Assembly (NCBI GenBank): GCA_017445845.1
Contig: JAFSRY010000060.1
Span: 1-57,268, forward strand
Reading direction: 5' to 3'
Length of the DNA: 57,268 bases
Source: Prevotella sp.
Lineage (GTDB): Bacteria; Bacteroidota; Bacteroidia; Bacteroidales; Bacteroidaceae
Under the pieces are notes generated by a model that saw only the letters and a list, made by a program, of their open reading frames with translations, was not told the origin of the DNA and searched no databases. The position numbers and the translations under genes were made by a program. Numbering within the stretch: position 1 is the first letter of the stretch; each line of letters begins with the position of its first letter. Of the stretch, positions 18,125-27,306 are shown one piece after another.

Positions 18125-19042
18125 TTAATTTGTATGTACTTTTGTCTGGGGCTGGGGTGTGGGAGTACCCGCTGTTTCCGGAGTTTCCGTTGTTGCCGGA
18201 GCAGCGAGGCTGTCTTTCTTTTCTTCCACGACCGGAACGACAGGTTTCTTCTCTGTGTCGCGGCGGGTGCAGACGATTTGATTGTCAAAGGCTACATTGA
18301 TGCAGCTGTATTTATTCCATCCGGCATCCGACAGACCATAGCGATAGAACTTCATCAGTCGGGTTAGCTTCTTGTCGACAAAGGCCTCGATGACCTTCTT
18401 TCGCTCCTTCTTGTCACTGACGACGGGCAGCGGACCGAGTTTCACGACATGACTGCCGACACGCGGTATCATCTCGATGTCAAGGTCATTGAGCACGTTG
18501 ATTTGTTCTACCAGGTCGCGCCAAAGCTCGTTGGACATGAGCGCCTTGCCCAAGGGTGCAAGATAGTTGGTGGCGTAGCTCCGGCTGATGTGACCGGTGG
18601 CGATGATGAGGTCGCTCGTGTATTGCATGTTGGGCATGATGCTGTCTTTGTCGTCGACATAATAGTCATCACCGTTGGCAGCCTTCACGCGGATGATGGG
18701 CAACCGCTGGGTGATGCTGATGTTGACGCTGTTGTCCTGCGACTTATAACATTCGGCAGTCTCGACAAACGGACTCGATGCGAGCATCTCTTCCATGTTA
18801 CGGATATCGACATCTTTCATCTGCTGCCCGATGGGATAGAGATGATTGTTCTTCAGACGTTCTTCTACCTCCGACTTAGTAATGAAGCCATTGGACGACT
18901 CGTCAGCAATGTCAATGCGGATTGCCTCACAGACATTATTGCTTCCATCGGGTTTATTGAACACGGTGAAAGCCATCAGCAGATAGGCTGCACAGACGAG
19001 TCCGAAGACATAGGTCAATATTCGCTTGATGACACGTTTCAT
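18125..19042 (-). CDS. ftsQ: Cell division protein FtsQ
   Basis: 305 residues: a short cytoplasmic start, one membrane helix (RILTYVFGLVCAAYLLMAFTV, shown here only as residues about 7-27), then a periplasmic POTRA/FtsQ region with SNGFITKSEVEERL and ISITQRLPIIRV. The C-terminus is Pro/Thr-rich. Sequence identity in this family is low, so the call rests on topology, the POTRA-like motifs and the position between murC (2 bp away) and ftsA. FtsQ links early and late division proteins. Confidence 0.88.
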   Translation of the reverse strand: MKRVIKRILTYVFGLVCAAYLLMAFTVFNKPDGSNNVCEAIRIDIADESSNGFITKSEVEERLKNNHLYPIGQQMKDVDIRNMEEMLASSPFVETAECYKSQDNSVNISITQRLPIIRVKAANGDDYYVDDKDSIMPNMQYTSDLIIATGHISRSYATNYLAPLGKALMSNELWRDLVEQINVLNDLDIEMIPRVGSHVVKLGPLPVVSDKKERKKVIEAFVDKKLTRLMKFYRYGLSDAGWNKYSCINVAFDNQIVCTRRDTEKKPVVPVVEEKKDSLAAPATTETPETAGTPTPQPQTKVHTN

Positions 19043-19044
19043 CT

Positions 19045-20421
19045 TTACTTACTTTCGAGTATCTTTGTTATCTGTGGTACATAATTGTCCAAGTCGCCTG
19101 CCCCAAGAACGACAAGAACGTCGAAGTCGCGACTCTTCACCAACGGAAGGACCTCATCGAGATGAATGATGCTGCGGGCGACGCCGGGCTTCAGATGGTC
19201 GTAGATGAGTTGGCTGGTGACACCGGGAATGGGTTCTTCCCGGGCAGGATAGATGTCGAGAAGGATGACTTCGTCAAGCACACTCAACGCATCGGCAAAC
19301 TCGCGGTAGAAGTCGCGGGTGCGGGTGTAGAGGTGGGGTTGGAACATCGCTGTTATTTTCCGGTGGCGATAGAGCTCACGCAGACTGCGGGCACTCTGCA
19401 GGATTTCCATCGGATGATGGGCATAGTCGGAAAGGAACACACAGCGGTCGTTCTTGACTTTAAAGTCGAAACGACGGTCTACTCCGTGGAAGGTCTTCAT
19501 GCCATAGCGCAGTTCTTCGGCATCACAGCCGTTCAGCTGTGCCATTGCCATCGCAGCGACGGCATTCTCAATATTTATCGGTATTGGCTGTCCAAGCTCG
19601 ATGTTCATCACCGACGCTATGGGCGAGATGAAGTCGAAAGTGATTTCTCCGTTATCTATCTTAATGTTCTCTGCATGAAAGTCGCCTTCGTCGCGACTGT
19701 ATTCATAGATGCGGACACCCTCCTGCACGTCGGGTTTCATCTCCAGCCCCGTGCGGATAATCAGTGCGCCGCCGGGCTGGATAAGCGTTGTATAGTGGCG
19801 GAAGCTCTCGAGATAGGCCTCCTTGGTTCCATAGATATCGAGGTGGTCGGGGTCGGTGGAAGTGATGACCGACATCCACGGGCGGAGCCAATGGAAGGAA
19901 CGGTCGAACTCATCGGCCTCAATGACGACATAGTCGCTCTTCGACGACAACAGGTAGTTGGTGCCGTAGTTCTTGGTGATACCGCCAAGGAAGGCGTTAC
20001 ACTCCACATGACTCTGATGCATGATATGGGCACACATGGCTGACGTGGTGGTCTTGCCGTGGGTGCCAGCCACACAAAGTCCTTTATGCGAACGGGTCAG
20101 CTCCCCCAACACCTGGGCGCGCTTCTCGATGGTGAAGCCATTCTCGCGGAAGAAGACCATCTCTTTGTGATCGGCCGGAACGGCAGGCGTATAGATGACG
20201 AGACACGTCTCTTTGTTTCTGCACGCATGAGGAATTGCATCGACGCTCTCCTCATAGTGCACCAACATTCCTTCCTTTTCCAACTGTCGGGTCAGTTCAG
20301 AGGGAGTCTTGTCGTAGCCGGCTACGACCATACCGAGATGCATAAAGTAGCGGGCCAGGGCACTCATGCCTATGCCTCCGGCTCCAACGAAGTAAACTGC
20401 ACGTATATTCTTTATTTCCAT
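19045..20421 (-). CDS. murC: UDP-N-acetylmuramate--L-alanine ligase MurC
   Basis: 458 residues. It adds L-Ala to UDP-MurNAc, the first peptide step of lipid II synthesis. The Rossmann-like N-terminus VGAGGIGMSALARY binds UDP, the ATP loop is GTHGKTTTS (119-127), and DYAHHPMEI and FQPHLYTRT are family motifs of the central and C-terminal domains. It lies between murG (22 bp upstream) and ftsQ (2 bp downstream) on one transcript. Confidence 0.97.
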   Translation of the reverse strand: MEIKNIRAVYFVGAGGIGMSALARYFMHLGMVVAGYDKTPSELTRQLEKEGMLVHYEESVDAIPHACRNKETCLVIYTPAVPADHKEMVFFRENGFTIEKRAQVLGELTRSHKGLCVAGTHGKTTTSAMCAHIMHQSHVECNAFLGGITKNYGTNYLLSSKSDYVVIEADEFDRSFHWLRPWMSVITSTDPDHLDIYGTKEAYLESFRHYTTLIQPGGALIIRTGLEMKPDVQEGVRIYEYSRDEGDFHAENIKIDNGEITFDFISPIASVMNIELGQPIPINIENAVAAMAMAQLNGCDAEELRYGMKTFHGVDRRFDFKVKNDRCVFLSDYAHHPMEILQSARSLRELYRHRKITAMFQPHLYTRTRDFYREFADALSVLDEVILLDIYPAREEPIPGVTSQLIYDHLKPGVARSIIHLDEVLPLVKSRDFDVLVVLGAGDLDNYVPQITKILESK

Positions 20422-20443
20422 TGTTCTTATTATTCTTTGAGGC

Positions 20444-21565
20444 TCATTCTCCTATTGCCAGCCGAATAACTTCGTCGGCGATGATGTTTGCAGAATCGGG
20501 CAATGCCATGAGCTTTGCATTTTGTCCAAGACGAAGATAGTTTTTGTCGGCATTGCCGAGGGTTCTGATGGCCAACGGTATGAGTTTTTCCTGTGCTTCG
20601 GCATCCTTGACAATCATGGCAGCATCGCGGTTGACCAGTGCCATGGCATTATGGGTCTGATGGTCTTCGGCTACATTGGGCGAGGGCACAAGGATAGAAG
20701 GCTTCCCCAGAAGACAGAGTTCACTGATGCTGCTGGCACCCGCCCGACTGATGACCAAGTCGGCAGCCTTATAAGCGGCGCCCATATCGGTGATGAAGTC
20801 CATCATCTTCAGGTTATCGGGACAGCCTTTCTCCTTCAGTTCCTGCTCGATAGAAGCGTAGTAATAGCTTCCCGTCTGCCAGATGAACTGAATATTACTG
20901 TTTCCAATTTCACCGAGGTGGGCCAGCACACTCTCGTTCATCGTCCGCGCGCCGAGGCTGCCACCGATGATGAGGACTACGGGACATTCGGGCTTGAGAC
21001 CGAAGGAACGGACGGCATCCTCTCGAGAGACCTTGCTGTCGAGCAATGCCTGTCGCACGGGGTTGCCGGTAAGCATGAGTTTTTCTTGTGGGAAGAAGCG
21101 CTCCATGCCTTCGTAGGCCACACAGATTCTCTTGGTGTTCTTGTCTTTTGCCAGTATCTTATTGGCTTTGCCTGCAAAGGAGTTCTGCTCCTGTATGACA
21201 CAGGGGATTCCTTTCGAGGCTGCCGCCTTCAACGTCGGGAAACTGACATAGCCGCCGACACCCACAGCTGCCATGGGCTTGAACTGCTTGAGGATTTTTT
21301 TCACCATACGGTCGCTCTTCCACATCTTGTAGGGCAGCGTTATATTCTTCAGCAGATTGCTCCGGTTGAAACCGACAATGGGCAGTGCTACGATTTTGTA
21401 GCCTGCCTGCGGTACCCGTTTCATTTCCATACGTCCTTCGGCTCCGACAAAGAGTATGTCGGCATCGGGATGTTTCTCCCGAATGGCGTTGGCGATGGAT
21501 ACAGCCGGAAAGATATGTCCGCCGGTACCGCCGCCACTGATGACAATTCTTAATTTCTTATCCAT
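20444..21565 (-). CDS. murG: Lipid I GlcNAc transferase MurG
   Basis: 373 residues, a GT-B fold glycosyltransferase of family GT28. It transfers GlcNAc from UDP-GlcNAc to lipid I, giving lipid II, on the inner face of the cytoplasmic membrane. Seen: the N-terminal loop SGGGTGGHIFPAVSIA, the second glycine loop IIGGSLGARTMNE, and the UDP-GlcNAc site SRAGASSISELCLLGKP. The start overlaps the end of ftsW by 8 bp, which implies coupled translation. Confidence 0.97.
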   Translation of the reverse strand: MDKKLRIVISGGGTGGHIFPAVSIANAIREKHPDADILFVGAEGRMEMKRVPQAGYKIVALPIVGFNRSNLLKNITLPYKMWKSDRMVKKILKQFKPMAAVGVGGYVSFPTLKAAASKGIPCVIQEQNSFAGKANKILAKDKNTKRICVAYEGMERFFPQEKLMLTGNPVRQALLDSKVSREDAVRSFGLKPECPVVLIIGGSLGARTMNESVLAHLGEIGNSNIQFIWQTGSYYYASIEQELKEKGCPDNLKMMDFITDMGAAYKAADLVISRAGASSISELCLLGKPSILVPSPNVAEDHQTHNAMALVNRDAAMIVKDAEAQEKLIPLAIRTLGNADKNYLRLGQNAKLMALPDSANIIADEVIRLAIGE

Positions 21566-22853
21566 TATTGACTACTTGCATTTCTGGTTTCAGTTCTTCC
21601 TCGCCGCCCTTGTCTTTGGCAACCTTTGCCGTCCGGCTGATGCTGAGGAGTACTCCGATATAGATACAGTTGATAATCGACGACGTGCCGCCCTTACTGA
21701 TCAGCGGCAGCGGCTGGCCCGTGATTGGCGCAAGGTCGACGGCCACATACATATTGAAACAAGCCTGCACCACGAGCAACAGTGCAATCCCGATGGCAAG
21801 GAAGGCCGGGAAGTTATTCTCACAGCGCCGGGCGATACGGGCGGTCCTGAATAATAATATAATGTATAGGGCCGCAACGGCAATGCCTCCGATTAGTCCC
21901 ATTTCCTCAATGATGATGGCATAGATGAAGTCGCAGTGGGCAGCGGGCAGGAAGTCGCGTTCCACAGAGTTGCCGGGCCCTTTTCCCAGGAGGCTTGACG
22001 TTCCGATGGCAATGTTTCCATGCACACGCTGGGGTTTGTTCTTCAAGTCGTATTTCTTCTGAGGGTCTTTGTTGGTGAAGTCTTCTATACGCATCTTCCA
22101 GGCACCGAGCCGGTGGAACACTTTCTGGGCAAGGCTCTTTTCTTCCTTAGAGTCCTTATCAGTCTTTCCGGTATTGGCTGCCATTTCCGTCTGAGTGCCT
22201 TCTTCGTCATTCTTTTGGGAGGTGTCGCCGAAATTCATGATGAGCATCACTGCCAGCACGCCCGCGATAATGACTGCTGAGACCAGTTTTCCAAGCTGTT
22301 GCCAAGGCACTCTGCCTATCACCATCATGAGGAAGATGACGAACGAAAGCAAGGCTGCCGTCGAGAAGTTCTCGATGAAGATAAGCGGAATGATGAAGGC
22401 ACAAATCCAAAGGATATAGGGCATGGCGTTCTTATCGGCTCCTTTCTCTCGTTGCAGGGCACTGAGTATCTGTGCCGTTGCCAGAATGAGTGCTCCCTTG
22501 GCAATCTCCGACGGTTGGAATTTTATGCCGAAGATGCCTATCCATCGGGCCGCATCATTCTCCTTATGCCCGATGAAGAATACTGCTATGAGGGTCACAA
22601 GCGACAGTATCAGAGCCAATGGTGTTGCTATCTTGAAGAACCTGCACGGGATGTTGAGGGTGACAATGGCGCAGAAGACCCCCACAAGTAGGATCGCCGT
22701 GTGGTAGATGACAGGATATAGGTAGTTTCCGCTTTTATACGTCAGCATGGATGAAGCCGAGTAGACTTCAATGACGCTGACGACGCAAAGGAAGAAGAAC
22801 ACCATCCAGATGACTTTGTCGCCTTTGAAAAGGTTGGTAAACTTTTTTTCCAT
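21558..22853 (-). CDS. ftsW: Septal peptidoglycan polymerase FtsW (SEDS family)
   Basis: 431 residues from the chosen start (MEKKFTNLFKGDKVIW). The frame is open 19 codons further up, but that extension is Pro/Lys-rich and begins right behind murD. Multiple membrane helices and SEDS motifs are visible: RWIGIFGIKFQPSEIAKGAL, GPGNSVERDFLPAAHCDFI, EEMGLIGG and QPLPLISKGGTSSI. FtsW polymerises glycan strands from lipid II together with FtsI. A hydrophilic loop at about 215-275 (rich in Asp, Glu, Lys) is longer than in E. coli. Confidence 0.94.
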   Translation of the reverse strand: MEKKFTNLFKGDKVIWMVFFFLCVVSVIEVYSASSMLTYKSGNYLYPVIYHTAILLVGVFCAIVTLNIPCRFFKIATPLALILSLVTLIAVFFIGHKENDAARWIGIFGIKFQPSEIAKGALILATAQILSALQREKGADKNAMPYILWICAFIIPLIFIENFSTAALLSFVIFLMMVIGRVPWQQLGKLVSAVIIAGVLAVMLIMNFGDTSQKNDEEGTQTEMAANTGKTDKDSKEEKSLAQKVFHRLGAWKMRIEDFTNKDPQKKYDLKNKPQRVHGNIAIGTSSLLGKGPGNSVERDFLPAAHCDFIYAIIIEEMGLIGGIAVAALYIILLFRTARIARRCENNFPAFLAIGIALLLVVQACFNMYVAVDLAPITGQPLPLISKGGTSSIINCIYIGVLLSISRTAKVAKDKGGEEELKPEMQVVNNG

Positions 22854-22920
22854 TTCTTTCTTTTCTTTCTTTTGGGGTGATAGCGGTGGCATTGACCGGG
22901 TCGCTGCCAACCAGGAAGAC

Positions 22921-24252
22921 TCAGAGCGTACGGGCTATGGCCTTGAACTGTTCTCCCCGATCCTCCATGTTTTTGAAGAGGTCGAACGAGGCGCAGCAGG
23001 GTGAGAGCAAGACGGTGTCGCCTTCCTTTGCAAAGCCCACGCAAGCTTTCATACAGTCGGCCATCGACGCCGTATCGGCCACAGGCAGTCCCATCGAGTC
23101 GAAGCTCTCATGGAGTTTCCGGTTGTCAACACCCATGTAGACCAACGCACGGCATTTCTCGCTGATGAGGGGTTTCAGCGGCTCATAGTCGTTGCCTTTG
23201 TCGAGTCCGCCGAGGATGAGAACGGTGGGTGTCGTCATGCTTTCCAAAGCCCAGTAGCAGGCATCGACATTTGTTGCCTTCGAGTCGTTGACGTAGTGAA
23301 CGCCGTGAGCCGTGCAGACCTTCTCTAACCTATGCTCTACGCCGGGGAAGTCGCCGAGGCACCGGCGGATGACCTCGTGAGAGATGCCAGCCTGATTAGC
23401 TGCCAGCCCGGCTGCCAGCATATTATAAAGATTGTGGCGGCCTGGCAGCGACAGTTCGGCACGCGGCATCTCGAAGGGTGTCGGAGCCGTCAGCACATAC
23501 TGTCCGTTGCGGATGAAGCCGGCAAGACCTTCTGCCTCATTGATTTCGAAGGGACAGGCCTGCGCCGTCACCGTGCGCCGGGTCAGTTCCTTTTGAATGA
23601 CCGGGTCGGCAGCCCAATAGATGAAGGCATCGTCATGGGTCTGGTTCTGCAGGATGCGCATCTTTGCAGCCGCATACTTGTCGAAGCAGAAGTCGTAGCG
23701 GTCAAGGTGGTCGGGCGTGATATTGAGCAACACGGCGATGTTGGCGCGGAAGTCGAACATATCGTCGAGTTGGAACGAGCTGAGTTCGATGACATACCAC
23801 TCATGCGGAGTCTCTGCGACCTGCAGGGCCAGCGAGTGTCCGATGTTTCCAGCCAGACCGACGTCGAGGCCTGCCTCGCGGAAGATATGATAGGTGAGCG
23901 ACGTTGTCGTCGTCTTGCCGTTAGAGCCCGTTATGCAGACCATTTTCGCATCTGTATAACGGCCGGCAAACTCAATCTCGCTCACCACGGGAATACCCCG
24001 TTCTACAATCTTGCGCACCATAGGCACCTCCTTCGGAATGCCCGGACTCTTCACCACTTCGTCGGCCATGAGGATGCGCTCCTCGCTGTGCCGGCCCTCT
24101 TCCCACTCGATGTGGTGGCTGTCGAGCATGTCCTTATAGTGGGGTTTTATCATCGACTTGTCCGACACGAACACGTCGAAGCCCTGTTTCTGAGCCAGTA
24201 TGGCTGCTCCTACGCCGCTTTCTGCGGCTCCCAGTATGACGATTTTTCTCAT
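22921..24252 (-). CDS. murD: UDP-N-acetylmuramoylalanine--D-glutamate ligase MurD
   Basis: 443 residues. It adds D-Glu to UDP-MurNAc-L-Ala. The N-terminal dinucleotide-like fold starts ILGAAESGVGAAIL, the ATP loop is GSNGKTTTTS (109-118), and NITPDHLDRY and VNDSKATNVDACYWAL are the central and C-terminal Mur ligase motifs. It is separated from mraY by 207 bp holding a 22-bp tandem repeat, the widest gap inside the dcw cluster. Confidence 0.96.
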   Translation of the reverse strand: MRKIVILGAAESGVGAAILAQKQGFDVFVSDKSMIKPHYKDMLDSHHIEWEEGRHSEERILMADEVVKSPGIPKEVPMVRKIVERGIPVVSEIEFAGRYTDAKMVCITGSNGKTTTTSLTYHIFREAGLDVGLAGNIGHSLALQVAETPHEWYVIELSSFQLDDMFDFRANIAVLLNITPDHLDRYDFCFDKYAAAKMRILQNQTHDDAFIYWAADPVIQKELTRRTVTAQACPFEINEAEGLAGFIRNGQYVLTAPTPFEMPRAELSLPGRHNLYNMLAAGLAANQAGISHEVIRRCLGDFPGVEHRLEKVCTAHGVHYVNDSKATNVDACYWALESMTTPTVLILGGLDKGNDYEPLKPLISEKCRALVYMGVDNRKLHESFDSMGLPVADTASMADCMKACVGFAKEGDTVLLSPCCASFDLFKNMEDRGEQFKAIARTL

Positions 24253-24325
24253 TGTCGTTTCTATCTATCGTTTATCACGATGTTAATTATCTGTATTTCA
24301 ACTACTTATATATGCCACTATTTCC

Positions 24326-24428
24326 AAGCACTGTTAATACTGTTATCAAGCACTGTTAATACTGTTATCAAGCACTGTTAATACTGTTATCAAGCACTGT
24401 TAATACTGTTATCAAGCACTGTTAATAC
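24326..24428. repeat. 22-bp tandem repeat, 4.7 copies, inside the dcw operon
   Basis: Copies start at 24326, 24348, 24370, 24392 and 24414 with period 22 and almost no divergence; the unit is AAGCACTGTTAATACTGTTA plus TC. Within the unit the word ACTGTTA occurs twice. The array fills about half of the 207-bp gap between mraY and murD, so it would be transcribed as part of the long dcw mRNA. Confidence 0.9.
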
Positions 24429-24459
24429 TTCGGCTTCTTTCTGTCGTCCCTGCCAAGTC

Positions 24460-25731
24460 TTATCTTACCTTCAGCGTAATGATAGCAATGGCGGCAAGGA
24501 TAATGCTGACAATCCAGAAGCGCACGGTAATCTTCTGCTCGGAGAACTGTCGTTGGGGCCAGTTACGGAAGATGAAGCGGCTCTCCGGGTCGAGGTCTTT
24601 GTCGAGTTTGCGGAAGTTATCGTGGATGGGCGTGGCACGGAATACGCGCACCTTCTGTCCGCGTTTCTTATAGTAGGCGAAGACACGCGTCTGGACGATG
24701 ACACTGAGACTCTCCACGAGGAAGATGCCGCAGAGGATGGGCAGGAGCAGTTCCTTGTGGATGATGACGGCGCAGACACCGATGATGCCGCCAATCATCA
24801 GCGAACCGGTGTCGCCCATGAATACCTGAGCCGGGTTGGCGTTATACCAGAGGAAGCCTATCATCGCTCCGACGAAGGCACAGATGAAGACGACGAGTTC
24901 CTGTGAACCCGGGATATACATGATGTTGAAGTAGGACGCATAGCCTATATGACTCGACACATAGGCGAAGATGCCCAACGCCACGCCGACGATGGCAGAG
25001 TTGCCGGCACACATGCCGTCCATGCCGTCGTTGAGGTTGGCTCCGTTGGATACGGCTGTCACGATGAACACCGTCACCAAGACAAAAAGTATCCAGCCTG
25101 CCATGTTCTTATACTGGCCGAAAAACGACATCACCGACGAATAGTCGAGGTTGTGCTCCTTGACGAAGGGGATGGTGGTCTTCAGCGACTTCACTGGCTC
25201 TGACTTATAGGTGACCATGATTTCCTGTCCCTGTTTCTCAGTGATAATGTTCTCATGGATCTTGGCATCGGGGCTGAACCACAACACCAGGCCGACAATC
25301 AGGCCGACGAGCATCTGGCCGATGAGCTTATAGGCAGGACGCAGGCCGTCCTTGCTCTTCTTGATGACTTTGATGTAGTCGTCGAGAAATCCCAGCAGGC
25401 CCAGCCACAATGTCGTGCCGATCATGAGCAACAGGTAGATGTTGCGCATACGACCCAACAAGAGCACGGGCACGAGGATGGAGACGGCGATGATGATGCC
25501 GCCCATGGTAGGCACGCCTTTCTTCTTTTCTCCATACGGGTCGACCGACGCATCGCGCGCCGTTTCGCCGATGTTTCGGCGGCGCATGTTCTTAATGAAC
25601 TTCTCGCCGAACCATGCCGAGATGATGAGCGACAGGATCAGCGTCAGCAGGGCACGGAAGGAAATATAGCTCCAGACGTGAGCACCAGGTATATCGTATT
25701 GTTCTAAGAACCGAAACAGATAGTATAGCAT
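24460..25731 (-). CDS. mraY: Phospho-MurNAc-pentapeptide translocase MraY
   Basis: 423 residues, polytopic. It moves phospho-MurNAc-pentapeptide from UDP to undecaprenyl phosphate, making lipid I. Catalytic motifs: LDDYIKVIKKSKDGL (Asp117, Asp118), NGANLNDGMDGMCAG, and MGDTGSLMIGG. The substrate loop motif GVPTMGGI lies near residue 73. At 423 residues it is longer than the E. coli enzyme (360); the extra length is mostly a periplasmic loop at about 155-195, as is usual in Bacteroidetes. It is 48 bp after murE. Confidence 0.97.
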   Translation of the reverse strand: MLYYLFRFLEQYDIPGAHVWSYISFRALLTLILSLIISAWFGEKFIKNMRRRNIGETARDASVDPYGEKKKGVPTMGGIIIAVSILVPVLLLGRMRNIYLLLMIGTTLWLGLLGFLDDYIKVIKKSKDGLRPAYKLIGQMLVGLIVGLVLWFSPDAKIHENIITEKQGQEIMVTYKSEPVKSLKTTIPFVKEHNLDYSSVMSFFGQYKNMAGWILFVLVTVFIVTAVSNGANLNDGMDGMCAGNSAIVGVALGIFAYVSSHIGYASYFNIMYIPGSQELVVFICAFVGAMIGFLWYNANPAQVFMGDTGSLMIGGIIGVCAVIIHKELLLPILCGIFLVESLSVIVQTRVFAYYKKRGQKVRVFRATPIHDNFRKLDKDLDPESRFIFRNWPQRQFSEQKITVRFWIVSIILAAIAIITLKVR

Positions 25732-25779
25732 TTTGAATAATGAATTATGCGGTTGAATGTTGTATGATGACGGTTGATT

Positions 25780-27240
25780 TTATCCAAAGGCTTCGCGCAC
25801 CACCTCCTTGTCGTCGAAGTGGTGTTTGACGCCCTTTACCTCCTGATAGTCCTCATGGCCTTTGCCGGCGATGAGGATGACATCGCCCTTCTGAGCCATC
25901 ATGACGGCCGTTCGGATGGCTTCACGACGGTCGACAATGGAGATGACTTTCTTCATCTGCTGCGGTGTCAGGCCTGCCAGCATGTCGTTGATGATTTCCT
26001 GCGGTTCTTCAAAACGAGGGTTGTCTGAGGTGATGATGACACGGTCGCTCTGACGTACGGCCTCCTGCGCCATCAGCGGACGCTTGCCCTTGTCGCGGTT
26101 GCCGCCGGCACCACAGACCGTGATGACTTGCCCCTTGCCGTTGAGGACTTCGTGAATGGCCTTGAGCACATTCTCCAACGCATCGGGCGTATGGGCATAG
26201 TCGACGATGGCGGTCACACCCTCAGCCGAGCGGACGGGTTCCAGTCGGCCACTGACACTCTTCAACGTGCTCATGACGAGAAGGATGTCGTCGGGTTGCT
26301 TGCCTAACAGGCGGGCTGCGCCATAGACAGCCAGCAGGTTGGAGACATTGAACTTTCCGATGAACTGAACGCCCACCTCGTGACCGTCCATCTCGAGATA
26401 CATGCCTTCGAAGTGACACTCCAGGATTTTGGCCCTATAGTCTGCCATACGCTGTGTGCTGTAGGTCTTGACCGTAGCCTTTGTGTTCTGCACCATGAAG
26501 AGGCCGTTTTTGTCATCGGCATTTGTGAGGGCAAACGCCCCTTTAGGCAATTTGTCGAAGAAGAGCTTCTTCGCGTCGCGATAATTCTCGAATGTCTTGT
26601 GATAGTCCAGATGGTCGCGGGTGAGATTGGTGAAGATGCCGCCGGCAAAACGAAGACCTCCGATGCGACGCTGAGCGATGGCATGGCTCGAACACTCCAT
26701 GAAGGCATACTCGCAGCCAGCCTCCACCATGCGATGAAGCAGCTGGTTCAACTCGATGGCATCGGGCGTCGTATGAGAGGCCGGTATAGCCTCTTCCTCG
26801 ATATAATTGCAAACCGTTGAGAGCAGGCCGCACTTGTGACCCAGCTTTCGGAACATATTATAGAGCAGCGTGGCAATGGTCGTCTTGCCATTGGTGCCGG
26901 TCACGCCGACCAGCTTGAGCCTTGTTGAGGGACGGCCGTAGAACACCGTTGCTGCCAGACCCACAGCCTCGTCGGCAGAGGTCACCTGAACGTAAGTGAC
27001 TTGCTCTTCGCACTGCTCGGGAAGGTCTTCACAGACAATGGCACGGGCACCCTGGGCAATGGCCTTGGGAATGAATTGGTGACCGTCGACCTGCGTGCCG
27101 CGCTGGGCTACAAAGATGTCGCCTGGCTGAATCTTGCGCGAGTCGATATTGATGCCGGTGACATCAGGATTTTCCGGTCCTACTACGGCTTTCAGCAGAC
27201 CATTCTCCTTGATTTCGGTGATGATGTCGGATAGCTTCAT
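25780..27240 (-). CDS. murE: UDP-MurNAc-tripeptide synthetase MurE, meso-diaminopimelate type
   Basis: 486 residues. The ATP loop is [10 protein letters not shown] (115-124). The specificity motif DNPR (406-409, in SDNPRFEEP) is the signature of enzymes that add meso-diaminopimelate; lysine-adding enzymes differ here. The cell wall should therefore be DAP type, which fits the lysine/DAP pathway gene dapB further along in the window. [10 protein letters not shown] and GKGHEDYQ are further family motifs. Confidence 0.97.
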   Translation of the reverse strand: MKLSDIITEIKENGLLKAVVGPENPDVTGINIDSRKIQPGDIFVAQRGTQVDGHQFIPKAIAQGARAIVCEDLPEQCEEQVTYVQVTSADEAVGLAATVFYGRPSTRLKLVGVTGTNGKTTIATLLYNMFRKLGHKCGLLSTVCNYIEEEAIPASHTTPDAIELNQLLHRMVEAGCEYAFMECSSHAIAQRRIGGLRFAGGIFTNLTRDHLDYHKTFENYRDAKKLFFDKLPKGAFALTNADDKNGLFMVQNTKATVKTYSTQRMADYRAKILECHFEGMYLEMDGHEVGVQFIGKFNVSNLLAVYGAARLLGKQPDDILLVMSTLKSVSGRLEPVRSAEGVTAIVDYAHTPDALENVLKAIHEVLNGKGQVITVCGAGGNRDKGKRPLMAQEAVRQSDRVIITSDNPRFEEPQEIINDMLAGLTPQQMKKVISIVDRREAIRTAVMMAQKGDVILIAGKGHEDYQEVKGVKHHFDDKEVVREAFG

Positions 27241-27306
27241 ATTCTTTATATATATAATAATGTGTACGATAAGTAACTTTTCGATGTTTCTCTTCCACGA
27301 CTCTCC

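Noticed and set aside
24326-24428. CRISPR-like appearance of the 22-bp arrays
   Set aside because: The repeats are directly head to tail without spacers, and no cas gene is in the window.
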